Source: Pseudomonas rustica (GTDB taxonomy: Bacteria; Pseudomonadota; Gammaproteobacteria; Pseudomonadales; Pseudomonadaceae). From it: 64,000 bases of DNA. Location: contig NZ_JAGYHF010000009.1 in NCBI RefSeq assembly GCF_018336155.1, positions 202,709 to 266,708 on the forward strand, written 5' to 3'. The notes beneath the pieces were generated by a model, which had not been told where the DNA came from, did no database searches, and saw only the letters and a list, made by a program, of their open reading frames with translations. Positions 18,271 through 26,099 of the stretch are shown piece after piece (position 1 is the first letter of the stretch; every line of letters starts with the position of its first letter). Both the position numbers and the translations under genes were made by a program.

Positions 18271-18345
18271 TGTTGGCGCTGATTGAAAAGTGACCCACCC
18301 TGCCGATTGAAATTTGACCCAGGGCTGGTTGCTGTTTTTTGCATC
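18271..18345. mobile_element. Probable IS21-family terminal fragment
   Basis: Starting with TGTTGGCGC at 18271, the sequence holds two sub-repeats, GATTGAAAAGTGACCCA at about 18280 and GATTGAAATTTGACCCA at about 18304. IS21-type elements have ends beginning with TG and carrying repeated internal boxes of this kind. No istA or istB follows, so only an end remains. It lies nine bases after the last CRISPR repeat and probably removed the old trailer of the array. Confidence 0.5.
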
Positions 18346-18418
18346 AGCAACTGTGGATAAGTCTAGCAGCCGAGCTGCTTTTGAACGCTTCCTTTTCGAT
18401 AGCCCAGTGCAACGAATG

Positions 18419-18453
18419 AAGGTCTGTTACAGGCATAGTCCGCAACAGACCTT
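18419..18453. repeat. Inverted repeat, 10-bp perfect arms
   Basis: AAGGTCTGTT at 18419-18428 pairs with AACAGACCTT at 18444-18453 across a 15-base loop. It lies between the IS-like end and the truncated gene at 18467. It could be a terminator-like hairpin or a scar of an insertion; there is no T-run. Confidence 0.4.
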
Positions 18454-18466
18454 CCCATCCGTGAAG

Positions 18467-18613
18467 TCAAAACGGCTCGTCGATCACCTCGTCTTTGCCT
18501 CCCCGGCGCTTTTGCTCACCCGCACGCGCCCATTCCGCCTTGATCAACTCTCCAGCGGATTCGACCACATCGATAACCGGGGTTAATAGCTGTGGAAGAT
18601 TTACGTCACTCAT
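18467..18613 (-). pseudogene. Truncated gene, inositol-monophosphatase-like N-terminus
   Basis: ATG 18613 overlaps the end of the upstream antitoxin-like gene (GATGAGTGA), so the two form an operon. Only 48 residues remain, starting MSDVNLPQLLTPVIDVVESAGELI. That opening resembles the first helix of inositol-monophosphatase/CysQ-like proteins found beside AbrB-type genes in mobile regions, but no catalytic motif is present before the stop. The IS-like end and palindrome immediately downstream suggest the rest was lost by rearrangement. The family assignment is tentative. Confidence 0.4.
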
Positions 18614-18872
18614 CTGAGTCGATCCGCTTTCCCTGCTTGTCTGACTGCTCACGATCCCAGTGCTCGATTAACTCATCAATACGATCGGGGATACGCGGAG
18701 TTTTGGAAAGAAGCAGTGCACGGGTAGTGCCAACGAACTCCTCAATTAGGTAAAGCGAGTCACCAACATCAACGCCCATCTCTTGCAAGACCTCATCCGG
18801 TATACGGATGCCGCCATCACCGTCCCAGTCCTCAATCGTAATCTGCCGGCTTACCATGCTGCCCTCACTCAA
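18606..18872 (-). CDS. AbrB/MazE-type (SpoVT-AbrB fold) antitoxin-like DNA-binding protein
   Basis: An 88-residue protein with the swapped-hairpin pattern VSRQITIEDWDGDGGIRIPDEVLQEMGVDVGDSLYLIEE, typical of AbrB-like antitoxins: a strand, G-x-x-x-I-P, a helix and G-D-x-L. The acidic C-terminus (RIDELIEHWDREQ) would bind a partner. The start may be the Met at residue 1 or residue 6 (MVSRQI). The downstream partner gene is reduced to 48 codons, so any toxin or enzyme function of this pair is probably gone. Confidence 0.7.
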   Translation of the reverse strand: MSEGSMVSRQITIEDWDGDGGIRIPDEVLQEMGVDVGDSLYLIEEFVGTTRALLLSKTPRIPDRIDELIEHWDREQSDKQGKRIDSDE

Positions 18873-19216
18873 CCTGAAAGATAATGCATCTCACGCTTAG
18901 AATACTGGACGGCCCGAGGAGTCATTGACATTCCGACCGGTGATTTGAGCATTGGAAGGGGCCAATCAAATTACACAGATTGCGAGTGTTGCCTGCAGGG
19001 TGATGGCTGACGCTTTTGGCATTGTGGACTTCGATCAATCATGAAGGCCATGCCCGTCAACTGCATTAATTTGCGCAGCAGGGTGTTCACGTTGGGCCAG
19101 CGCTACAAGTGTAGGCGCCGGAAGATTTGATGCGGCCTGCTGGCTAGGGTTAATACCCTGTGCCGTAAGAATATGAACGCCCTGCTGATAGGGCGTATGG
19201 GGCTAGATCGACTGAC
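18873..19216. other. 344-bp stretch without a recognisable gene
   Basis: Both strands are broken by stops and no ribosome site with a plausible frame is seen. The last third (about 19090-19200) contains GATAGGGCGTATGGGG-type sequence that may be degenerate mobile-element DNA, but I cannot name it. It presumably includes the promoter of the antitoxin-like gene, which reads leftward from about 18872. Confidence 0.3.
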
Positions 19217-19681
19217 TCACGCCTGAGCAGCCTCGGAGATTGCACACAACAGGCGGGCATCGAGCAAAGCATGATGTGGCGCATCTACCAGCAGATGCTC
19301 CATCTCTGCAGTCAGCTCAAGTGCCTCTGGGTTGATTTCTCGGCAGCCAATAATATTTCCCGGTAAGCCCTCCGGACCTAGTAACTCAAGGAAAAGCGGC
19401 CAGTCCCACGCAAGTGCATCACTTATAATTTCAACAGGTCCCAGCGTGGCCAAAAAAGCTTTCAATTCGATACAGGCTTGACTGGTCGACTGACCAAACT
19501 TATCGAGATTAAGCTGCGGCAGTACGACCTTCTTTACAAAATCGGAACATTCATTCTCTAACCAGGTGTCAGTGATCTCGACGTAAAACTCGAAGTCGGA
19601 GGTGTCGACCAAGGCCAAGGAGATAAGCTGACGAGTCATATTCAGCTGGGTGAACTCAGTGTCAATGTAAACAGCGCGCAT
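19217..19681 (-). CDS. DEDDh 3'-5' exonuclease-fold protein (RNase AS-like)
   Basis: A 154-residue protein with the four acidic positions of DEDDh exonucleases: D7 and E9 in YIDTEF, an aspartate near residue 88-93 in ISDALAWDW, and H-x-x-x-D in HHALLDARLL (H136/H137, D141). Size and spacing resemble the small Rv2179c-like 3'-5' exoribonucleases often found on mobile elements. A strong ribosome site (AAAGGAG) precedes ATG 19681. It follows the recombinase operon by 29 bp on the same strand, so it may be its last gene. The substrate is unknown. Confidence 0.72.
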   Translation of the reverse strand: MRAVYIDTEFTQLNMTRQLISLALVDTSDFEFYVEITDTWLENECSDFVKKVVLPQLNLDKFGQSTSQACIELKAFLATLGPVEIISDALAWDWPLFLELLGPEGLPGNIIGCREINPEALELTAEMEHLLVDAPHHALLDARLLCAISEAAQA

Positions 19682-19710
19682 GCTGCTCCTTTACTCTTTT
19701 TAATCGAATC

Positions 19711-20373
19711 TTACACTGATTTGAGTGACGGCTTTGACTTATTGCTTAACGCTGAGATCTTTAGCTTCAATTCGTTGTATTGCTTCAAAACTTCGAAATA
19801 CGACTCATCCATTTCTGAAACTCTTGATCTTGCAGTAGAAAGCTCAGACTCAAGTTCGATGATTTTCTTGGTGTAATCTTCAGTTCGTCGCATGATCTTT
19901 TTTTGACTATCCATCAGACCCGAATCCACCAATCTCATCAGTTGAGCAACATAGATTTCGTCTCTCAGTTTAACGAGCTCGTCGCGCTGTGTTTTTGCTA
20001 GCACCAAGAGTTCCGCTCGTGACATTTCATTTATCGTGAAGCTTTGTCTTATGCCTTTTGACCCATGCCTTTCGCTAGAAAGACGCTCAAGATCTGCGTT
20101 GATGCTGTCGATGTATTCAATGACTTGGGGATAGTCACGACTATTCAGGTATGTAGGGCTTTTCCCGACTGACTCCGACAGTTTTCTAAGGGATAGCTTT
20201 CGTGCTCTTGGGCTGAGATCTGCTCCACTCGCGATTTCTGAGCAAATTTTCTCTGCTCCGGCTGACGCTAATGCGACTACCTTTTTGATTATTTCGCTTT
20301 GAGCCTCAAGCCAGCCCGGTGGCTGGTTAGTCGGCTCTTGGATTTCTGGTGCTCTTCTAGGTATGTCAAACAT
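19711..20373 (-). CDS. Coiled-coil accessory protein of recombinase operon (TnpC/GmtX-like position)
   Basis: I take ATG 20373, which overlaps the stop of the preceding recombinase (AATGTTTGA) and has GGAGAAGG upstream; a TTG at 20391 is the alternative. The 220-residue product is helical and charged. The middle (residues about 55-90: LSPRARKLSLRKLSESVGKSPTYL) may be a helix-turn-helix, and the C-terminal 70 residues form a coiled coil (IIELESELSTARSRVSEMD). It lacks recombinase motifs. Tn554 TnpC and the third protein of gamma-mobile-trio modules occupy the same place, but sequence relationship cannot be shown here. Confidence 0.55.
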   Translation of the reverse strand: MFDIPRRAPEIQEPTNQPPGWLEAQSEIIKKVVALASAGAEKICSEIASGADLSPRARKLSLRKLSESVGKSPTYLNSRDYPQVIEYIDSINADLERLSSERHGSKGIRQSFTINEMSRAELLVLAKTQRDELVKLRDEIYVAQLMRLVDSGLMDSQKKIMRRTEDYTKKIIELESELSTARSRVSEMDESYFEVLKQYNELKLKISALSNKSKPSLKSV

Positions 20374-22339
20374 TGCCTTCTCCGCTATCAATCTCAGCTA
20401 CAGCAGCCATGGCGGTTTTTATGTTCGCTTCTTCAAGGTTGGCGATAGTTATAAGCCCTGATTTTTTGAAGCTTTCGGCGTGAACCTGACTCTTCATTCC
20501 GATGCGCAAGATCGCATCCTTGTTATTTGAGAATGACAATCTGTTAACGCAATTTCCGCAAAGACTCCAGCGAGCTTCGCTTGTGTTTGCAGTGCCAGAT
20601 TCTTTGTCGAAACACTGGGCTTGCATCTTCGATTCTTTACGAATCATGCAGATGCCGTATTCATGCGGATGAATATCGCCTTCGAATTCATCGATGATCT
20701 GATTCAGCGTTGCGGGGTCAAGAAACTCAATATCTTTGACCCTGTCAGCAATCCAGCGCCCTATTGCGCCATAGAGTTGTTCACCATTTGCTGCGCGCGT
20801 GATGATCTCGCCAATGTAGTCACGAACAATGCGTGAGTCAGTTTTTAGAAGGTCTGAGAGCACATACGACTCTTGTTTTTCCATCCCTTCGATAAATTTC
20901 CGGCGGGTATAGCGGTGAGTCATGTAGCTGCCGTATTCGTGCCTGAAGTGGTCTCGAATCGCCTCAACTACATTTCCGTCAAATCTCCGAAGTGCGAATT
21001 CTGCAAAGGTGTGTCGAAACTGATGCGGAGTTATCTTGTGGGAGTAGGCAAATTCATCGCCATATTTTTGTTCTACATAAGTGGCGAATTGCTGGAGTCT
21101 TATAGGAACGCTGTTGTAAGCGCCGTGCTTCAAGGTTCTAGGCGCGGTCCTAGCCCAGCAAAAGGTTGTTTGAAAAAATATGTTGTCACGCTCGTTACTG
21201 TCTGGATTCAGGTTAACTGACTCAAGGACGTCATAAGCCTCAGCGGCAAGGCCCGCAATGTCTCTAACCGTTACGATTCCGTGATTCGTCTTTTTGATCT
21301 CGCTTTTGAAACGATAAGTACCATCGCTTTGTTTGATCAAATCATCGTTCTGGATAGATACAATTTCTGATCTGCGCGCACCTGTGAGAATGAAAAAAAT
21401 GACTAAAGCTGCTCCGTGCAACAAGCATGAGTAACTTTCTAAGTCGTAGCCGCCGTTAAATGGAAACGGAGGCAAAGGTTGCTCTTGACCTAGACTGAAA
21501 AAACACCTGGCCTCGTTTAAGAATTTAACTAGCTCTTTGGATTGTCTCCCAGTCCGGGGAATCCTCCATCCATCGGCTGACCGTTGTACGACACGATCAA
21601 AAAGTTGCGAGGGTATGATTGACTGTCGCTTGCGAACGAATGATGTGATGAATTGATACCACTTTAATTTTTCAGAACGAATTATTTCGATAGCTTCTTT
21701 CAGGTAAACGGACGCTATTGGTAAAGGAACGCTGCCGTAACTGCCTTCAGCTAACCAGTCGGCCCAATCGGTGTTTAAAGAGACTATGGGTTTTATGGTA
21801 TCCAACACGCTCGTTAAAGATGGAATTTCCTTAAATCCATCGACCAGCTGACCACTTGAATAGGTCTCTGAAATCATATTCAGCATTAACCAGCGCTTGG
21901 AAATAGTGCCCCGCGACACAACCGTTTTTTTTGTTGAATTCTTTTTCCAGAGCGTAAGTTCGATCAATGCCATCACATCGCTTGCGCTGAGCTGGTTTAG
22001 GCGGGAAACAGGAGCCTTATCAAGACTATTGAGCGCGACGATTAGCCACCGAGACTCCATGATGCGATCTGGAAAGCGTTTAAGCATCAGCGTCCCATCG
22101 TTTTCTGACTTTCCTAAGTCTTTAAGGTGTTGCTTGAGCACGAGTAGCTGAAGTGGGGTTGCCTGAGGAATTGCCTCTGACCAGATCAGCTCTGACTTAA
22201 CAAGTGTGATTGGATGAGTGATTACCCATACGTCATCACTCATTTTGTTTATTTTAGTGAGGTCGCCAGCCTCGCGCTCAACCTGATCGACTACGTGCGC
22301 AGGCGCTTGTGATGCCTTAAGTTCTTCAGTTAGGTTCAT
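20366..22339 (-). CDS. Large tyrosine recombinase (TnpB-like) with C-terminal cysteine cluster
   Basis: Start ATG 22339 gives MNLTEELKA; an in-frame TTG at 22354 overlaps the upstream gene. The 657-residue protein has the full tyrosine recombinase set: arginine in LTGARRSEIVSI, lysine in EIKKTNHGIV, H-x-x-R in ITPHQFRHTFAEF, then histidine and the nucleophile in HEYGSYMTHRYTRR. After the catalytic domain a segment has CMIRKES, QCFDKES and WSLCGNCVNR, four to five cysteines that may bind zinc. Tn554 TnpB has a similar length. It is probably required for excision and integration of the element. Confidence 0.85.
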   Translation of the reverse strand: MNLTEELKASQAPAHVVDQVEREAGDLTKINKMSDDVWVITHPITLVKSELIWSEAIPQATPLQLLVLKQHLKDLGKSENDGTLMLKRFPDRIMESRWLIVALNSLDKAPVSRLNQLSASDVMALIELTLWKKNSTKKTVVSRGTISKRWLMLNMISETYSSGQLVDGFKEIPSLTSVLDTIKPIVSLNTDWADWLAEGSYGSVPLPIASVYLKEAIEIIRSEKLKWYQFITSFVRKRQSIIPSQLFDRVVQRSADGWRIPRTGRQSKELVKFLNEARCFFSLGQEQPLPPFPFNGGYDLESYSCLLHGAALVIFFILTGARRSEIVSIQNDDLIKQSDGTYRFKSEIKKTNHGIVTVRDIAGLAAEAYDVLESVNLNPDSNERDNIFFQTTFCWARTAPRTLKHGAYNSVPIRLQQFATYVEQKYGDEFAYSHKITPHQFRHTFAEFALRRFDGNVVEAIRDHFRHEYGSYMTHRYTRRKFIEGMEKQESYVLSDLLKTDSRIVRDYIGEIITRAANGEQLYGAIGRWIADRVKDIEFLDPATLNQIIDEFEGDIHPHEYGICMIRKESKMQAQCFDKESGTANTSEARWSLCGNCVNRLSFSNNKDAILRIGMKSQVHAESFKKSGLITIANLEEANIKTAMAAVAEIDSGEGNV

Positions 22340-22346
22340 AAGCAGC

Positions 22347-24635
22347 CTATGCAATTAATTCTGGAAACGGAAAAACCGCGTCACCAAAGCGCTCTTTTGC
22401 CTCTCGCTTTGTTTTTTCGTCAAACTCATTGAGCATGGCTTGAAGAAACATGCGGTGTGCAATCAGTCCTTCCACGAGGTCTTCATTGCTAGAGAATACT
22501 TGGTCAAGCGTCGTGTCTATGTGGATGATGTATGACTGCATGAGCGCAGCCACAATTGGGGTCTTAATGACGATCAGCTCGGCATCTTTCTGGATCAGTC
22601 CGGTTACGTCGATCAGATAATTTTGCGCACTTGACTCAGCCAAAAGAGTTTCTAGGCTTTCTAGATCGTCGTTGGTACAGACTGACAGCCCAAGTTTTTT
22701 TGAAACGTCAGCGACTGTGAGAACGCTGGATTTTTCAAGCTTAATATCTAATAGAGACATCGCGGCAGCGACCATTTCCTCTCCGACCATTTGAGCAAAG
22801 CGGCTCTCGGCCTCAAGCTTGATTTTGTCGTTACTGCGAGCGACGTAAACATTTTGACGAACATCGACGCTGTGATTTGCCCTCATTGCTTCAAGCTGGT
22901 TTTCATCTTTCTGATCATCAGAATCAATGCCGGCACTCAGATTCATGTTCTCGCTGAGGCTGACCCTTCTTCTTAGCTTAGCGACAGGCTCTGTCCCAGC
23001 AATGTAAGTCGGTGTTATTGAGATCATGGGGGCTGTCTGAACACTGTGCTTTTGTGCCTTGTGTTTCTCGTTGTGAAACATCGCGTGTCCAAGCAGATCG
23101 CTAAAAGCAGACCTACCATCCTCAGCATTTATTTGCTGGACAACTGTATTTGGTGTTACTGCTGTCAAGAGCCCAAGGTTTCTTGGCTTTCCTAAGTCAA
23201 GATCATAAGCTGAGTCATTTCCGATATCTGAGTCGCAATACTTCTTCTGTTTTTTCACAGAAAGCCCCTGCGCTAAGGGTATGAATGGAAGAAGCATCTG
23301 GCTATCAAGTGCTTCTTCATCCTTAATAAAGAAGCCTTCTTGGTAGGCTTGCTCAGCAGTTTCACGGTAAGCCCAAAGTGCTTTGTGGATAGGGTGGTTG
23401 CTCTTGTAGGTCTCTCCTGAGTCTTTAATTTTTGCTGCATTCACGAGTGTTGTGTTGTTCCGGCCCTTGAAACTGGATATCTCAACAATTGTAGAAACCG
23501 AGTTGTTGATTTTTCTGATGCTCGAAAGCGTCATCAAATTCAAGTTCGATGCTTGGTGCCGATCTGATGCAAGCAGCCATGCAGTCGCCATTTGCATCTC
23601 AAAGGATGGCGACACTAGGGCTGTAGCCGGTGGCAATTGGGGGGTTTTTGCATCCCATTTGAAAGGCAGTAACTCTTTGAGGTATTGATCGCGTTCCTCG
23701 ATTTCAACAGGTGAAGCGAAGCCAGCAAAATATCCTCCGCTATCGAACGATAAATTTTCAGGGTGGGTTTCATGTCTGGCTAAGCGAAACGCAAGATAGA
23801 CCATATCCTTGAGAAGAACTGAGTCGAGTTTGATCGCCGCTTTAATCCAGATTGCCAGTCCAGTTGCACGCTCGCTCGGAGGAAACGATCCACGCCTCTC
23901 GATCTCTCGATGAATCATTTCTTTCTTGGCTATCTTCCTGGAATATTCAAAGAAAAAGCTGTCTTTGCCAAAACGGTTAATGTCAGTCTTTATGGCTTGA
24001 TATTCTTCCGGCATGCGCTCTTTGAAGCGCTTCATCACAGAAGCCCACTCTTGGATGTACCACTGGCAAAAGACCCTCAGCGACGCGAACAATTCAGCAT
24101 TTGTGACGTCAAGGTCGCTTAGTTCCTCAAGTGTTTTGTTAGGATTCGACTGATTCCACTTTAACGAAGGCCAGCTTTTATTGAATTTAGAAACTGCTGC
24201 TATTTCTTCTTTTGAAAAAATAACACCCACATCAAGACGCTTTGAAATTCGGTTAAGCGGTGCCTTGATAGAGAAATTCCACATCCTGATGGTGTTCTCA
24301 CTATCCGACTCCCCTTTTAAGGTATAGATCCAGCGCTCACCAATCGTGTCAGGCACATAGTCAAACTCGGCCAGAGTGTTGTTAAAAAACAGATTCAGCG
24401 CTTTCTTATATCTGTTTAAACTAACAATGCACCTGTCTTTTCGCGCATGCCAGGGCGAGTTGAAATATTTTACGAGTGCTCTAATCAGCGGATCGTTCTG
24501 CAATCGGGCCGGAACATCAATGGTGATGTCGGCGTTTAGTCTGATAAAACTGAACGTAAAGCTAGGTGCCAGAACATCGGGGATACTATCGGCAAGCTCG
24601 CTGAGAGGGGGGAGGGAGGTTTCTTCTTCGAGCAT
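22347..24635 (-). CDS. Very large recombinase-operon protein, degenerate tyrosine-recombinase-like
   Basis: ATG 24635 lies four bases after the stop of the first recombinase and gives MLEEETSLPPL; an upstream TTG-type start would overlap that gene. The 762-residue protein sits between two clear recombinases. The expected catalytic core is only suggested: TAWLLASDRHQASNLNLMTLSSI where box I should be, a lysine in EISSFKGRNNT and ANHSVDVRQNVYVARS where the H and Y motifs would fall. H-x-x-R is not evident. It may be a structural or DNA-binding partner derived from a recombinase, comparable to the integrase-like member of multi-recombinase modules. Confidence 0.55.
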   Translation of the reverse strand: MLEEETSLPPLSELADSIPDVLAPSFTFSFIRLNADITIDVPARLQNDPLIRALVKYFNSPWHARKDRCIVSLNRYKKALNLFFNNTLAEFDYVPDTIGERWIYTLKGESDSENTIRMWNFSIKAPLNRISKRLDVGVIFSKEEIAAVSKFNKSWPSLKWNQSNPNKTLEELSDLDVTNAELFASLRVFCQWYIQEWASVMKRFKERMPEEYQAIKTDINRFGKDSFFFEYSRKIAKKEMIHREIERRGSFPPSERATGLAIWIKAAIKLDSVLLKDMVYLAFRLARHETHPENLSFDSGGYFAGFASPVEIEERDQYLKELLPFKWDAKTPQLPPATALVSPSFEMQMATAWLLASDRHQASNLNLMTLSSIRKINNSVSTIVEISSFKGRNNTTLVNAAKIKDSGETYKSNHPIHKALWAYRETAEQAYQEGFFIKDEEALDSQMLLPFIPLAQGLSVKKQKKYCDSDIGNDSAYDLDLGKPRNLGLLTAVTPNTVVQQINAEDGRSAFSDLLGHAMFHNEKHKAQKHSVQTAPMISITPTYIAGTEPVAKLRRRVSLSENMNLSAGIDSDDQKDENQLEAMRANHSVDVRQNVYVARSNDKIKLEAESRFAQMVGEEMVAAAMSLLDIKLEKSSVLTVADVSKKLGLSVCTNDDLESLETLLAESSAQNYLIDVTGLIQKDAELIVIKTPIVAALMQSYIIHIDTTLDQVFSSNEDLVEGLIAHRMFLQAMLNEFDEKTKREAKERFGDAVFPFPELIA

Positions 24636-24639
24636 TTGC

Positions 24640-25839
24640 TTAACTCTCGAGCAGGTGCTTTTTATGCACAAGCGGCAAAATTTTGTTTTGTGTCTCTATG
24701 TCGCCGTGCAGCACCGCATTGAAATGAATGTAAATCAGAGTTGTTTCCTCATCTGCGTGACCCATACGTTCACTAAGCAGGAGCCTTGGCAGGTTGTTTT
24801 CTTTTAGGTATTGAGCGAAGTTGGTTGCGTAACAATGTCGTAATGAGTGATAGCAGCGTGCCTTGTTTGCTTTCCAGCTCTTAGAGAATTCACCGCCTGC
24901 TTTGATCAGGCATTTAACAGCATCAGAAAAAGTGTCAGAGGCGTGTCTTTCGTGTAGTTGAGTGCCGTCAGACTTGCAGATCAGTAAGTTGCCTGGGGTC
25001 TTCTTCCTGGCGCCGTGCATAAATCGAACAATCTGCTGCCTTAGTAGCTGAGGGATGTAGACCTGCCTCGGCTTTCCGCCGTTCGAACCCTTGCCAATCA
25101 CGAACAGCAGATAGCCTTTATCTCCCTTTTTGTCTGCTTCACTGATGGCGGCGTTGATGCGTGGCAATGTGAAGTTGTCTTCCGATACGACCTCTGCAGC
25201 CCTCATACCCACGAAATAGCCCAACTTAAGAACGATGTCATCTCGGGCGTTTTCGTAGTCACCTACGCGCGGCTTGTATGCGAGCAGTTCATTGAATTCG
25301 GAATATGGGATGTATTGTTCGGAGAGGTTAAAGGGGTCCAGGCTTTTCTTAATCCCGCCTTTTATCTTCATTTCTCTCATTTTTTGATCAGAAAGCTGGT
25401 AGCTGAACTCAGGTCTGTCTTCAATCAGGCCTGCCTTCCAGCAATACTCGTAGAATTGATTTAGGCGGGTTATGTTTTGCTCGACCGTATTTAACGTGAC
25501 TTCTTTATGAACAATCAGCACAAGCTCAAGGTATGCGCGCATCTGCTTGTCAGTGACGCTGCCATAGCCATAGCCGCCGATCTCAGGGTCTTGAGCTAGG
25601 GTGTTGAGGAACGATACGAGTGTTGCCGCGTAACTCTTTACTGAGTTGATTCGCGCCCCTTTATCCTTTGTCATGCTGAAAAGGAAAGCAGATGCTGCTG
25701 GCATGATTACGTGAGTATGCTTATCAGCGATAATGCAGGTCTGGAGCGTCTGCACGCCGTACTGAACATCGACTACACGTTGAATGAAGTGATTCATACG
25801 GAAATCCGATAGATAACTCTTGACTTTATAGTGACACAT
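24640..25839 (-). CDS. Tyrosine site-specific recombinase, first gene of integration operon
   Basis: ATG 25839 (MCHYKV) is used; a TTG precedes it and a later Met (MNHFIQ) is possible. The 399-residue protein has a SAM-like N-terminal core-binding region (about 50-150) and the catalytic residues: R in GYFVGMRAAEV, K in VIGKGSNGGKPR, H-x-x-R in YHSLRHCYATN, then H in ERMGHADEETT and the nucleophile Y in LIYIHFN. It is the gene nearest the iscU junction and reads away from it, the normal layout for an integrase next to its attachment site. Confidence 0.9.
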   Translation of the reverse strand: MCHYKVKSYLSDFRMNHFIQRVVDVQYGVQTLQTCIIADKHTHVIMPAASAFLFSMTKDKGARINSVKSYAATLVSFLNTLAQDPEIGGYGYGSVTDKQMRAYLELVLIVHKEVTLNTVEQNITRLNQFYEYCWKAGLIEDRPEFSYQLSDQKMREMKIKGGIKKSLDPFNLSEQYIPYSEFNELLAYKPRVGDYENARDDIVLKLGYFVGMRAAEVVSEDNFTLPRINAAISEADKKGDKGYLLFVIGKGSNGGKPRQVYIPQLLRQQIVRFMHGARKKTPGNLLICKSDGTQLHERHASDTFSDAVKCLIKAGGEFSKSWKANKARCYHSLRHCYATNFAQYLKENNLPRLLLSERMGHADEETTLIYIHFNAVLHGDIETQNKILPLVHKKHLLES

Positions 25840-25990
25840 CAAATTAATGTACGCAATAAAATACCATAAAAATTATTTATTTTATCTCGAATTGTTGTAC
25901 TGTTCTCACTTTCGTTTGATGTGGTACAATACCTGACCCCGATGCTTGGTTATTGAGTAATCAAGTGAAATTAACTTCTGTACCCGATAA
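25840..25990. promoter_or_regulatory. AT-rich terminal region of the element
   Basis: Between the integrase start and the iscU remnant lies AT-rich DNA with several GTAC-centred motifs (TTGTTGTACTG near 25893, GTGGTACAATAC near 25922, CTGTACCC near 25978). They could be recombinase arm sites. TACAAT at about 25925 reads rightward as a possible -10 element, but no good -35 is seen. This is the only local place from which iscA could be transcribed if the original isc promoter is blocked. Confidence 0.4.
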
Positions 25991-26065
25991 CACTGCTCGG
26001 TACTGGCTGAAGACGCTATCAAAGCGGCTGTTCGCGATTACAAGCAGAAGAAAGGCTTGATCTGA
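25991..26065 (+). pseudogene. iscU: 3' remnant of iscU at element junction (attachment-site end)
   Basis: The frame from CAC 25991 to TGA 26063-26065 encodes 24 residues starting HCSVLAEDAIKAAV and ending YKQKKGLI, which is the C-terminus of IscU (E. coli ends HCSILAEDAIKAA...). The cysteine is the conserved third cluster ligand. An in-frame TAA stands immediately upstream at 25988-25990 and the DNA before it is the AT-rich recombinase region. So iscU is interrupted here, either as a cut gene or as the displaced copy of a target whose 3' end is rebuilt at the other end of the element. It lies 34 bp before iscA, the normal isc order. Confidence 0.88.
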
Positions 26066-26099
26066 CTTTCTGGATTTGGCGACGAGTAAGGAGTCACCG

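Noticed and set aside
18280..18325. GATTGAAA sequences after the last repeat as degenerate CRISPR repeats 32 and 33
   Set aside because: Only the ATTGAAA core is shared; the GC-rich stem is missing and TGACCCA follows both times, which fits an IS21-type end better.
19711..25839. Classical RIT element (three adjacent recombinases of 300-400 residues)
   Set aside because: Sizes (399, 762, 657, 220) and the non-catalytic members do not fit the RIT pattern.
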